Assembly (NCBI GenBank): GCA_009763385.1
Contig: CM019822.1
Span: forward strand, 7,844,127-7,908,126
DNA: 64,000 nucleotides
Reading direction: 5' to 3'
DNA from: Coix lacryma-jobi var. lacryma-jobi
Taxonomy: Eukaryota > Streptophyta > Magnoliopsida > Poales > Poaceae
Below are positions 35,270 to 46,322 of this stretch, piece after piece (the first letter of the stretch is position 1; each line of letters starts with the position of its first letter). Position numbers and translations under genes: made by a program. The notes beneath the pieces were generated by a model, which saw only the letters and a list, made by a program, of their open reading frames with translations, had not been told where the DNA came from and made no database searches.

Positions 35270-35486
35270 AGAATGACACAAGGGTGCTGCCGCGAGCAGC
35301 ATGATCGCATCAGCTTACGGTACAATGCTGTCCTGGCTTGGCAAACTGGCAACCAGAATTCAGAAGTGTGCTCGGCACATTCGTCTTTCGTGGTACGTGC
35401 TGCCCATGTCCACTCCCCGCCGTTCAGGACCTGAGCAGTTGAGCTCTCAACTGGTACGGTGACACCCAGGCATCCGGCCGTCCAAT

Positions 35487-36311
35487 TGTTAGAATTATAT
35501 GGGCTTGGCCCATTAACAAATTCTGAAATTCATAATAAATCTCAAAGGCCCATTCATGTGTGAGCAAAGAGGGGAAGTGGAACTCTTTAGTCCCACCTTG
35601 CTAGTGGAAGGGGAGGAGGACTTGCTTAAATATGGAAGTCCTCTCCACTTCCTCAAGTCTAGTGTGAGAAGGAGAAAGAGAAACCCACACGCGCGCGCTC
35701 GCTCGCCTCGCCGGGCCGGGCGGGGCGTGGCGTGGCGTGGCGTGGCGTGGCGTGGCGACTTGCGCGGGTGCGCGGCACCTGCGTGAATGGTCCGCCCGTC
35801 TAGTCGTCTCCAGTCCGTTCGCTTGCGTGCATCAGCGACCGGGCGAGCAGGTCTCCGGAACCCTCGTCTTTGCGATCCTGCACCGGGGGAAGGCGAATAA
35901 GGTTTTTGGGAAGCGCTCGTCGCGCGACTGCTCTCGTCTTCAACAACGGGTCGTCTACCGTCCAAGTCAGGCGGCGCTGCGTCAAGACGTACTCGTCGTC
36001 AACTGCTCCGAGCTCTTCCTCCAGCGCTCATCGAGGATCGTCCAGCGCCGACTCCGCCACCGTCTTCTCCAGCATCAGAAAGGTACGCCGTTCGTGATCT
36101 AATCTCTATGCTTATATCAGATCTTATGCCTTTGTTCTTGCTTTTTAATCTATCTGGTGTACAAGCTATGTTTACACCGGTTGTCATGTATGAGATCATG
36201 TTATGCATATTTTGCTATGCTAGTAAACAATACAATCTGAGATATCTAGATCATCATTTTATCATGATTTATATTCTGGTTTTAATCTGGAAATTGCCTA
36301 TTCCTTTAACA
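35487..36311 (+). repeat. 5' LTR of the intact copia element
   Basis: It contains TTAAATATGG (possible TATA-like box at about 35624) and a six-fold GTGGC pentamer run at 35727-35757. It lacks the 240-bp segment that the 3' LTR carries at 41091-41330. A GTACGCC donor at about 36082 and a TTATAG acceptor at 36330 suggest a leader intron spanning the LTR end. Confidence 0.9.
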
Positions 36312-36347
36312 ATCCAAAAACCTTATTATAGGTTTCCAGAATTAACT

Positions 36348-39300
36348 ATGGCTAGTTTTGTTGATGCGCTGAAGCCAGAAAAATTTTCTGGAGAGCACTT
36401 TAAGAGATGGCAAGTTAAGGTCACCAATTGGTTGACGGCCATGAAAGTGTTCTGGGTGAGTGCTGGTATGCCGGAGAGAAATATCTCTGAAGAGGATCAG
36501 AGAGCTTTCCAGGATGCCAACCAAATCTTTGTGGGAGTTGTGCAGAATGTCCTTGCTGATCATATCTTTGATACAATTCTGCACATTAAAGACGCAAAGA
36601 CTTTGTGGGATTATCTGGCAGCTACCTTTGGTGCTTCAGATGCTGGCAAAGAGTTGTACATCATGGAGACTTTTCATGACTACAAGATTGTTGCGAACAA
36701 ATCTATAGTCGAGCAAGCTCATGAGATACACTGTCTGGCAAAAGAGCTTGAACTCCTCAACTGTGTTATACCCGATGAGTTTGTGGCTGGGTGCATTATT
36801 GCAAAGCTACCTTCCTCTTGGAGGAATTTCGCCACAAGCCTTAAACACAAGAGACAGAAAATATCAGTTGAAAACCTGATAGCATCTCTTGATGTTGAAG
36901 AGAAGGCTCGGGCTAAAGATAACACTGAGAAGGGGAACGAGGAAAGAGCTAGCGCCCACTTCGTCCAGAAAAACCATGGCAAGTACAAAGGAAAGCCTAA
37001 GTCTTTCAATGCCAAAACTACTACTACATTTAAGAAGAAGAAGAAGAATAAAGCAGAGCTGCCGTGCTTCACTTGTGGAGAGCTTGGGCATTTTTCCAAA
37101 GAGTGTCCGGAGCGAGCGGACCGCAAAGGGAAAAAGAAGAATGTCAACCTTGTGACTACTAGCGATGCTGATGACGGGTATGGTAATTTTCCTACTGTAC
37201 TATCAGTATTTCAATCACCAAATTGGTGGGTTGATACAGGTGCTAATATTCACGTGTGTGCTGATATCTCTCTGTTTTCTTCTTATCAGGGGCTCCAAGG
37301 TTCCTCTGTCCTAATGGGGAATGGATCACATGCTTCTGTTCGTAGTGTTGGCACGGTAGATCTGAAGTTTACTTCGGGGAAGATCGTGCAACTGAAGAAC
37401 GTGCAGCATGTCCCTACTATACGCAAGAACCTTGTTAGCGTATCTCTTCTTTTGAGAGATGGTTTTAAAGTAGTTTTAGAGTCCAATAAAGTAGTTATGT
37501 CTAAGCATGGACAATTTATTGGTAAAGGCTATGATTGCGGAGGCTTGTTCCGCCTATCTTTGGCAGATTTTTGTAATAAGTCAGTAAATCATATTTGTGG
37601 CACAATTAATGATAGTTCTAATATTTGGCATTCTCGTTTATGTCATGTGAACTTTGGTTTAATGTCACGTTTGTCTAGCCTGAGTTTAATTCCAGATTTC
37701 ATTATTGCCAAAGGTTCTAAGTGCCATAGTTGTGTGCAATCAAAGCAACCCCGCAAGCCTCACAAGGCAGCGGAGGAGAGAAACTTGGCACCTCTAGAAC
37801 TCATACATTCTGATCTTTGTGAGATGAATGGTGTGTTGACAAAAGGTGGAAAGAGATATTTCATGACTTTAATTGATGATGCAACTAGATATTGTTATGT
37901 TTACTTGCTTAAAACTAAAGATGAAACGCTAGACTACTTTAAAATCTATAAGGCTGAAGTTGAGAATCAACTAGAGAGAAAGATTAAACGTCTAAGGTCA
38001 GATCGTGGTGGTGAGTATTTTCCTATGCTTTTTGATGATTTCTGTACGAAACATGGTATTATTCATGAGAGGACAGCTCCCTATTCTCCTGAATCAAACG
38101 GGATTGCCGAGAGGAAAAACCGCACGTTGACTGACTTGGTGAACGCCATGTTAGATACTGCTGGTCTTTCTAAGGCATGGTGGGGGGAGACTTTATTGAC
38201 TGCGAGTCATGTCCTGAATAGAGTTCCAAACAGAAATAAAGAGACAACTCCATACGAGTATTGGGTTGGAAGGAAACCATCATTTACATACTTACGCATG
38301 TGGGGATGTTTGGCGAAAGTCAATGTTCCAATTTCTAAGAAACGTAAGCTTGGACCAAAGACCGTGGATTGCAATTTTCTAGGATATGCACATCATAGCA
38401 TTGCCTATAGATTTTTAGTAGTAGAATCTGAAGTACCTGATATGCATGTGGATACGATCTTTGAATCTCGTGATGCTATATTCTTTGAGAACATTTTTCC
38501 TATGAAAGATATGCGTAGCAATGCTAAGTTTTCCTCTGAATTAACTCCTGATTTTACTACACCTATTGAGTCTCCGTTTAAGTCATTTGAACAACCACTT
38601 AATGAAGTCCTTGAGGAGGATGACAATGAAATTCCTGTGAGGAACAAGAGACGAAGGATTGCAAAATCCTTTGGTGATGATTTCATTGTGTACCTTGTGG
38701 ATGATACTCCTACTTCTATTACAGAAGCATATGCATCTCCAGATGCAGATGATTGGAAAGAAGTTGTTCGTAGTGAGATGGACTCGATTCTTTCTAATTG
38801 TACTTGGCAGTTATCTGAGTTGCCTTTTGGTTGCAAACCTGTGGGCTGTAAGTGGGTGTTCAAGAAGAAGCTTAGACCTGATGGTACTATTGACAAGTAC
38901 AAGGCTCGACTTGTGGCTAAGGGTTATACTCAAAAAGAAGGCGAGGATTTCTTTGATACTTATTCACCTGTTGCTAGATTAACCACTATTCGAGTATTAC
39001 TTTCCCTGGCTGCCTCATATGGTTTTCTCATTCATCAAATGGATGTGAAGACAACTTTTCTTAATGGAGAGTTGGATGAGGAGATCTATATGGATCAGCC
39101 TGATGGGTTTGTAGTAAAAGGTGAAGAGCAAAAAGTGTCTAAGTTATTGAAATCTTTGTATGGCTTGAAACAAGCACCTAAACAATGGCATGAGAAGTTT
39201 GACACTACTTTAATTAGTGCAGACTTTGCTGTTAATGAAGCTGATAGGTGTGTGTATTATCGACATGGTGGGGGTCAATCTGTTATTTTATGTTTATATG

Positions 39301-40247
39301 TTGATGATATTCTTATTTTTGGAACAAATATTGATGTTATTAATGAGGTCAAGTCTTTCCTATCAAAGAGTTTTGATATGAAAGATCTGGGTGAAGCTAA
39401 TGTTATTTTGAACATTAAGCTGATTAAGGATGAGAGTGGGATTACTTTATTGCAATCTCACTATATTGAGAAGGTTTTGAGTCGCTTTGGCTTTATGGAT
39501 AGTAAACCTTCTCCAACATCTTATGATCCCAGTGTGACTTTGAGAAAGAACAGAAAGATTGCTAGAGACCAACTGAGATACTCTCAGATTATTGGTTCAC
39601 TCATGTATCTAGCGAGCGCAACTAGACCAGATATCTCATTTGCTGTGAGCAAGTTGAGTAGGTACATGTCCAACCCGGGTGATAATTATTGGCATGCACT
39701 TGAAAGAGTTTTGCGTTATCTCAAAGGTACAATGAGTTTTGGAATTCACTATTCTGGGCACCCAGCTGTGCTAGAGGGATATAGTGATGCAAACTGGATT
39801 TCTGATATTGATCAGATCTATGCCACTAGTGGGTATGTTTTTACCCTTGGAGGTGGTGCAGTGTCATGGAGGTCTTGTAAACAGACTATATTGACTAAAT
39901 CAACCATGGAAGCAGAACTTGCTGCTTTGGATACAGCTTCTGCAGAGGCAGAGTGGCTGCGTGAGCTCTTGTCTGACTTACCGGTGGTTGAAAAACCAAT
40001 ACCGACTATCCTTATGAACTGTGATAATCAAACAGTGATCACTAAAGTGAATAGTGCTAAGGATAATGCGAAGTCAACAAGACACGTTAAAAGACGTTTG
40101 AAGTCTGTCAGGAAGTTGAGAAACTCCGGAGTAATAGTTGTGACTTATGTGCAAACAGACAAAAACCTGGTAGATCCCTTTACGAAAGGGTTATCACGGA
40201 ATGTGATAGAAATCGCATCAAGGGAGATGGGTATGAGACCCATATGA
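36348..40247 (+). CDS. Ty1/copia gag-pol polyprotein, 1,299 aa, uninterrupted
   Basis: The ATG at 36348 (MASFVDALKPEKFSG) is chosen because the gag homology begins there; the frame is open further upstream without gag-like sequence. Domains in order: a gag (UBN2/DUF4219-type) region, residues 1-200; a zinc knuckle CFTCGELGHFSKEC at 240-253; a protease with DTG at 296-298; an integrase HHCC region (SRLCHVNFG...CHSC), then the catalytic core with D489 (HSDLCEM), D552 (RSDRGGEY) and Glu in GIAERKNR; a reverse transcriptase with YVDD at 984-987; and RNase H with D1147 (YSDANW) and E1188 (TMEAEL). The order protease-integrase-RT-RNase H defines Ty1/copia. All catalytic residues I can check are present, and the length is normal for the family. 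The product would form cytoplasmic virus-like particles and copy and integrate the element. QMDVKTTFLNGE differs from the usual TAFLNGE. Confidence 0.95.
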   Translation: MASFVDALKPEKFSGEHFKRWQVKVTNWLTAMKVFWVSAGMPERNISEEDQRAFQDANQIFVGVVQNVLADHIFDTILHIKDAKTLWDYLAATFGASDAGKELYIMETFHDYKIVANKSIVEQAHEIHCLAKELELLNCVIPDEFVAGCIIAKLPSSWRNFATSLKHKRQKISVENLIASLDVEEKARAKDNTEKGNEERASAHFVQKNHGKYKGKPKSFNAKTTTTFKKKKKNKAELPCFTCGELGHFSKECPERADRKGKKKNVNLVTTSDADDGYGNFPTVLSVFQSPNWWVDTGANIHVCADISLFSSYQGLQGSSVLMGNGSHASVRSVGTVDLKFTSGKIVQLKNVQHVPTIRKNLVSVSLLLRDGFKVVLESNKVVMSKHGQFIGKGYDCGGLFRLSLADFCNKSVNHICGTINDSSNIWHSRLCHVNFGLMSRLSSLSLIPDFIIAKGSKCHSCVQSKQPRKPHKAAEERNLAPLELIHSDLCEMNGVLTKGGKRYFMTLIDDATRYCYVYLLKTKDETLDYFKIYKAEVENQLERKIKRLRSDRGGEYFPMLFDDFCTKHGIIHERTAPYSPESNGIAERKNRTLTDLVNAMLDTAGLSKAWWGETLLTASHVLNRVPNRNKETTPYEYWVGRKPSFTYLRMWGCLAKVNVPISKKRKLGPKTVDCNFLGYAHHSIAYRFLVVESEVPDMHVDTIFESRDAIFFENIFPMKDMRSNAKFSSELTPDFTTPIESPFKSFEQPLNEVLEEDDNEIPVRNKRRRIAKSFGDDFIVYLVDDTPTSITEAYASPDADDWKEVVRSEMDSILSNCTWQLSELPFGCKPVGCKWVFKKKLRPDGTIDKYKARLVAKGYTQKEGEDFFDTYSPVARLTTIRVLLSLAASYGFLIHQMDVKTTFLNGELDEEIYMDQPDGFVVKGEEQKVSKLLKSLYGLKQAPKQWHEKFDTTLISADFAVNEADRCVYYRHGGGQSVILCLYVDDILIFGTNIDVINEVKSFLSKSFDMKDLGEANVILNIKLIKDESGITLLQSHYIEKVLSRFGFMDSKPSPTSYDPSVTLRKNRKIARDQLRYSQIIGSLMYLASATRPDISFAVSKLSRYMSNPGDNYWHALERVLRYLKGTMSFGIHYSGHPAVLEGYSDANWISDIDQIYATSGYVFTLGGGAVSWRSCKQTILTKSTMEAELAALDTASAEAEWLRELLSDLPVVEKPIPTILMNCDNQTVITKVNSAKDNAKSTRHVKRRLKSVRKLRNSGVIVVTYVQTDKNLVDPFTKGLSRNVIEIASREMGMRPI

Positions 40248-40809
40248 GTTTACAGTAGTAGCAACCCAACCTTTTTGATCGGAGATCCCGTGACTAAGGA
40301 TCTGGGAAGAACAAGCTATTGGTAAACTGAGGAGAGTAACCTCTAAATCCTCTCTATGTGAAAGATGCAATACTCGCATTGCTATGAGACACTGTATGGA
40401 AGGTTGGCAAAGGCCTTAATATGTTCTATTGGCTTTTAAAAGCAAAGATGCTGTCCTACAGAGTATTCTTGAAAGAACATACCTATATGAGCCATGACTG
40501 TTAAACGTCGCAGTCTATGAGATTAGGGTGATCTCTAGTAAGCTCATGAAGAGACCATGGAGTATGACGTATATGCTCCACCCACGGAGAAAGGCTATTG
40601 GCAGCCAGGTACTAGTTTAACCTTGAGTAAAACTTGCTTCACGCAAAACTTGCAATTCAAGGCATAGTCCATTGTTCAAGTTGTGAATAAGTGTAACTTA
40701 AGGTTATAGGCGGAAGTTCAACTTAACAGTCTCTGCTAAACACTAGTATATCAAACAGTAGCGGGAACAGGCAAAACTCTAAATGGGAATTTAAGATCTG
40801 GTGGGGGAT
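40248..40809 (+). other. 3' non-coding region and polypurine tract of the intact copia element
   Basis: 562 bp between the gag-pol stop and the 3' LTR with no frame of note. It ends in GATCTGGTGGGGGAT, the presumed plus-strand primer site. Confidence 0.7.
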
Positions 40810-41845
40810 TGTTAGAATTATATGGGCTTGGCCCATTAACAAATTCTGAAATTCATAATAAATCTCAAAGGCCCATTCATGTGTGAGCAAAGAGGGGAAG
40901 TGGAACTCTTTAGTCCCACCTTGCTAGTGGAAGGGGAGGAGGACTTGCTTAAATATGGAAGTCCTCTCCACTTCCTCAAGTCTAGTGTGAGAAGGAGAAA
41001 GAGAAACCCACACGCGCGCGCTCGCTCGCCTCGCCGTGGCGTGGCGTGGCGACTTGCGCGGGTGCGCGGCACCTGCGTGAATGGTCCGCCGAAATACGGC
41101 TCCTCGCCTTGCGGGATCGCGGTCTCCTTTTGCAGTTTTAGTTTTTGGTTTCTTGGCCTTCAAGTTGCAGAGTCCTAAACAGTTACGACTCAAGAGTCCT
41201 AAACCGATTTAGATCGTGATCGCGACACGAGGTCGGTTCAACAGGGCTATATAAGCAACCTATCGGCCACGCCAAAACATATCTCAACACCTCTCGAGCT
41301 AGGGTTTGCCTCATATCGCTTTTGCGCTGCCGTCTAGTCGTCTCCAGTCCGTTCGCTTGCGTGCATCAGCGACCGGGCGAGCAGGTCTCCGGAACCCTCG
41401 TCTTTGCGATCCTGCACCGGGAGAAGGCGAATAAGGTTTTTGGGAAGCGCTCGTCGCGCGACTGCTCTCGTCTTCAACAACGGGTCGTCTACCGTCCAAG
41501 TCAGGCGGCGCTGCGTCAAGACGTACTCGTCGTCAACTGCTCCGAGCTCTTCCTCCAGCGCTCATCGAGGATCGTCCAGCGCCGACTCCGCCACCGTCTT
41601 CTCCAGCATCAGAAAGGTACGCCGTTCGTGATCTAATCTCTATGCTTATATCAGATCTTATGCCTTTGTTCTTGCTTTTTAATCTATCTGGTGTACAAGC
41701 TATGTTTACACCGGTTGTCATGTATGAGATCATGTTATGCATGTTTTGCTATGCTAGTAAACAATACAATCTGAGATATCTAGATCATCATTTTATCATG
41801 ATTTATATTCTGGTTTTAATCTAAAAATTGTCTATTCCTTTAACA
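40810..41845 (+). repeat. 3' LTR of the intact copia element
   Basis: Matches the 5' LTR except for a 240-bp segment (41091-41330) present only here and a shorter GTGGC run (three units). The extra segment includes TATATAAG at 41248-41255, a strong TATA candidate, and a leader-like AGCTAGGGTTTGCC. Confidence 0.9.
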
Positions 41846-43419
41846 TAACTTACGAGGGTCCACACGTGTCAACTGTCACCTACCTGTCAATGCAAACACA
41901 ATGCTCTGCTCACAAGCCTCGGTTCTCAACGTCAGACCAGAAAACAAGAGATGTTCAGTGTGACAACACGGGCTGGTTTTTTTACAAAAAAAAAAAGACA
42001 GAGATGTTAGGAGTATTATGTAGCAGTACCAACTGCTTCGAGCCTCTGACTTTTTTTATGTTTCCGTTTCAGATTTCAACGTACTCCTTCTGGTTCAGGT
42101 TGACGTTCAAAGTGCAGTTTTGAGACCATAGCCGTCTTCAGAGAGTACGTAGTAGTAGTAGGTGGAGCCGAGCTCAAGCGTAAGGTCGCTGCAATATCTA
42201 GAACAAGGGCACGGCACGAGCATGCCGCCAGTTCTGCACTACTAGGAGTGAGACCCGGGGTGCGCGTAGAACGATTTCATCCGCATCTCCTCCGGTTAGG
42301 CGGGCTCGCAGCAGAGCAGGCAGGCAGGCCCCCGCGCATCACGGCCGGGCCCGCGCGGCGGCCACGGCGTGGGCCAAAGAAAACGAAAATGCAGAGAGGG
42401 AGAGATCAGGATTCAGGAGCGAGGAAACGACATCCGGACCGCATCGCATCGCATCGCATCGCATCGCTGTCGCCCGCCGTCCAAATGACCACGTGGCCCC
42501 CCGGGCTGTCCTGATCATTCGTGCCATTTCTTGTGTCCTCCCAAAGCACGGATGTGCCGTCCCGACTCGTGGTCGCATGCGCGCATGCTGCACGCAACGC
42601 AGCACGCGCGTTCCGTTTGGTTTGGAGGTGCAAGATTTGCGTACTACCAGGAGTACAACTGGGTCTTCTAACTGTCAGTGTAACGGCTCTGACAAGTTCC
42701 TGGATGGATCCAGCTTCTGGACGTAGGGTAACGGCTCTGTACAGCTGTTTTTCTAACTTTGTCAGGCTGTCAGGCCGTGTGTGCTCGTAGTACTAGTAGG
42801 ACTTCTGGCACGAGATCTGGCTGGTCATGTTGTATTCACAAACGGCAACGTTAATTAGGTCAAACCGCAAAAGCTCGATTTGACGTATCCCTGAATCCTT
42901 GGTTACATCCAATCCACCATTGGACGACCGCTTTGATTTCTGCCTATCCACTCCATTGGACGACCGATCCTCGTTTGGACGAAATACATTCGTTCATAAA
43001 AACATATGACTATGGATTCCGTGTCTAGAAAAGTAGTACTTCATGTCACCACATTTCTAGTAAATAATATTAATATTTATTAATCTAAGTATATTTATTA
43101 TGAAAGTACATTTCGTAATTAATATAATGATGTTTATTTTATATTATAAATATTAATATATTTTTATTTATAATTATTTAAACTTAAGATACTAAAATAT
43201 GGTAGTGTGCTAGAATTGCATGTTTTCTTGGACGAAGAGAGACGAAGAGAGTACAAACGAGATGAATCGACGCGACCATTGAGTTGAAAATAAACTGAGA
43301 TGCTTTATAATTTTCTATGAGCTCGAAAACATAGAAACGGGAAGGATCTCTCAACCACAAGCATGCATATCCTGATATCCACAAGGCGTTTTCCTGTCTT
43401 CCCAAATCCAAAACACAGC
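41846..43419. other. Intergenic, no gene seen
   Basis: It contains a CGCATCGCATCGCATCGCAT pentamer repeat (about five GCATC units near 42441-42467) and an AT-rich block at 43060-43200. Short GC-rich frames near 42250-42600 have no recognisable domain. Confidence 0.4.
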
Positions 43420-43422
43420 TAA

Positions 43423-43665
43423 GGCCTTGTTCAGTTTACGATATTTTTAGAAAAAGTTTCTGTAACACTTTCGTTTGCTATTTGAAAAACTTTGTCCAAA
43501 CATGGACTAATTAGGCTTAAAAGATTCCTCTCAACATAAACAAACTAAAAATACAATTAATTATTCTTTTTATCTACATTTAATGCTCCATGCATGCGTC
43601 TAAAGGTTCGATGTGACGGGCACTGCGCAATATTTTTGGGGACATTTAGGTAACTGAACGTGGCC
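43423..43665. mobile_element. Tourist-type (PIF/Harbinger) MITE, 243 bp
   Basis: The left end is GGCCTTGTTCAGTTT and the complement of the right end is GGCCACGTTCAGTTA. Both flanks are TAA (43420-43422 and 43666-43668), the 3-bp duplication of PIF/Harbinger elements. The interior phrase ATTTAATGCTCCATGCATGCGTC is typical of this abundant grass family. Confidence 0.85.
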
Positions 43666-43773
43666 TAAATGACATGCTCGGTAGGAGCCAAGCAGAAAAC
43701 GATCGGAAAACGATATCGTGTTATCTTAACAAGCAATGAGCAAAAGACAACATAGTTGATGGGTGGATATTAT

Positions 43774-44672
43774 CTTAGGCTCTAATTGGATGCACCAACT
43801 ATATTTTAACTGACTAATTTTAGCTATAGCGCATCCAAACATCTCATAGCTAAACCCAGCTAAAATTTTGCTAGAACCTAAAATGTACACAATTCCTTTA
43901 GCTATTTCAACCTAACTAAGGTTATGTTGGGATGTATCAAACTAAAATTTAGCTAGGTGTTTGGATGCTTTAGCTAATAGTCTTAGCTAAATTTTAGTTG
44001 GTCTTAGCTGGGTTAGAATAGCTAAATGTAGCTAAACTTTAGCTGGTTTGTTTGGATGTCTAGCAGCTAATTTTAGTTAGTTAAAGTTTAGCTGGTGTAT
44101 CCAAATATAGAGCCTAAAACTAGCTAGAAAAACCTCAATGACCAAACTACCTCTAGCTAAAGGTCCTGTTTGGATGCATCAACTAAATTTTAGCTATAGT
44201 GCATTCAAACAACGCATAGCTAAACCTAACTAAAGTTCAGCTAGAGCCCAAAATGTATACAATTTCTTTAGCTGTTTCATAGCTAAAATCAGCTAAAAGG
44301 TCTTAATGATCAAACTACCTCTATCTAAAGTTTAGCTAGAGGATCCAAACACCCCTCAGCTAAAGTTTTGCTAGATAAACAATAGAATTGGTGAGGAGTA
44401 ATATGTTCAAAATTTTCAATTAGCTAGAGGATCCAAACAACCTCAGCTAAAATTTAGTCGAGACACATCCAAACAAGCCCAAAGTTTAGCTAGAGGATAC
44501 AAACATCCCAACTAAAGTTTAGCTAGCTAAACAATAGAATTGCTGAGGGATAACATGGTCAAAGTTTTCATTAGTTAGAGGATTCAAACACCCCTAACTA
44601 AAGTTTAGTTGGCTGAATTTTGATTCTAACAATTAGCTAGCTAAATTTTAGTTGTGGTACAACGGGCCCTTA
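43774..44672. repeat. Cluster of AGCTAAA-rich inverted-repeat elements
   Basis: Element one (about 43774-44116) starts TAGGCTCTAATTGGATGCAC; its right end, complemented, reads TAGGCTCTATATTTGGATAC. Element two (about 44162-44481) starts GGTCCTGTTTGGATGCATC and its complemented right end reads GGGCTTGTTTGGATGTGTC. A third, partial one follows to 44672. All are packed with TTTAGCTA/TAGCTAAA motifs in both orientations. They look like related MITE-type elements inserted side by side or into each other. The TSD is uncertain (possibly TA for element one). Confidence 0.7.
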
Positions 44673-45130
44673 ATCAAGCAGTGAACAAAAGGCATAAAAA
44701 TTGATTGCTGGAACTAGACTAGTTTTTTTTTTTGACAACTGGAAGTAGACTAGTTGAACACTACCTATACGTACGTACGTCATTGGAAGCTCTTCCTGTG
44801 TACAATTATTTATATGCCTGGCTGAACACTCAACTAGTAATAAAAAACCTAAACAATTATTCGGATCAAAATTCAAAATTCAACAAGGAAGAAGTAAACA
44901 TTATAGCGAATTATATATAAAAAAACATGTATGGTGCCGGCCTGGCATCAGCCGTGTACTCCGTACACCGCCAAAGAAAAACGAAGAGGGGGACCCTTGC
45001 TCGCTCGGGGGCTCCACCCAGAGCTGGCCACGCGTCGCAAGACGTGGCGCGGAGCGCAGCCGCCCACACAGGAGGCCACATAGTCGGGTCAACTCAACTA
45101 GAACCCTGCTTCCTCATAGCTGGGCCCGGA
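44673..45130. other. Upstream region of the DENN gene
   Basis: AT-rich to about 44920, then a sharp change to GC-rich sequence containing ACGTGGCGCGG. It probably includes the promoter, but no clear TATA box was found. Confidence 0.35.
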
Positions 45131-46322
45131 TACGAGACCACCCGAGCCCACGCGCAGCGGCAGCAGATCGAATCCCAGTTCCAGCAGAGTCCCACTCCGC
45201 CACGAAAATACTCGCTTTCCAAATCTCTTTTCTTTTGTCCAAACTCACCCAAATCGCATCGCTTAAATCCTCGCGATTCATAACGAATCGCCACAGTTAA
45301 TCGAAGCATTAAACGAGTGAGAAAAAGAGGGAGAAGAAGAAGAAGAAAAAGGAGCGGGAGAGAGAGAGAGGGAGGCGGCTGGTCCTGATCCTGGTCCGGG
45401 TCTATTTGGGCGGCGCCGCACGCAGCAGGAGGAAGAGATCAGCGCGGGTTGAGGCGTCAAACCCATCTCTGCCGCGGGAACCATTGGTGAGGACCTGTTA
45501 TCGGTGGTTTTTGCGATATTTTTTTTACCGGCGGCCTAGGTTTGATTCCTGCTTCCTCGGCTGTCGCTGCTAAATTTTGGAGGCATCTGGTGGGTTGGAG
45601 TGCGCGGATTCCCCTCCCCCGTTTGACACTGGATTGATGGATTTTGGAGTAGTCAACTAGCAATTCTGGACGAGTTTTTCGACTTCCATGTGTGTATTTT
45701 TGGTTAGATTTTTTCCCTTCGGGAGCGGCGTGTGAAACAGTCAATAGGGTATCTCCAGTTCCCCACCAGAGTTGGTCCCTGTCACTCCGCGAGCGGGGAA
45801 TCTAATAGCAGTGTAGGATTATGCGCTTTCGTTGTGATTTGTTGTTACTTTTAAGATTCCACCATCACTCTTGGGCGATTCTGAGAAAAGTGGGATGTGT
45901 GCTCAGTGGGGGACTTTTTAGTTTTACAAAGTGCATGCAGTTAGTTGTTAGGTGGCTTTATGGCTGCATATTAGATTGAGATATAGCTTGTTTCATGCTG
46001 TTCCGTTGTTCCGTTACCGGTTAAGCTGCCATGCTTTGCTGTTTTTTTATTAGACGTGAACATCTAAAGGTTATGTGGATGGCAGGAGTTTTGTATGATT
46101 GGAATTAGGTGATCCAAAGCTGACACTGATACAATGGCTTACAGTTTGCTTGTTGGATAGATGTTATAACTGGATCATGAACGTGACCCTTGGAATTACT
46201 TCATGCTAGTTCTTAACATTTCCTTCCCTGTGTGACTAATGAATAATGACTTATTTCCGCTCTCTCGGTTCGCACCACGGAAATGGCAATCTCCGTGCTT
46301 GCATGATTACCAGGCATTTAGG
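45131..46322 (+). other. 5' untranslated region and leader intron of the DENN gene
   Basis: A GA-rich stretch (45318-45375) and a GC-rich segment end near 45485 at a GTGAGG donor; an AG acceptor (GATTACCAG) lies at 46313 just before the ATG. The intron is about 830 bp and T-rich, as plant leader introns usually are. Confidence 0.55.

Larger units (their letters stand above)
35487..41845 (+). mobile_element. Young Ty1/copia retrotransposon with intact gag-pol
   Basis: LTRs of 825 bp (5') and 1,036 bp (3') both start TGTTAGAATTATATGGGC and end CTATTCCTTTAACA. They enclose an uninterrupted polyprotein frame. By eye only about five substitutions separate the shared parts of the LTRs. A purine tract (GGTGGGGGAT) precedes the 3' LTR. 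The flanking five bases differ (CCAAT before, TAACT after), so no TSD is seen. No TGGTATCAGAGC-type primer site follows the 5' LTR. Confidence 0.92.
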
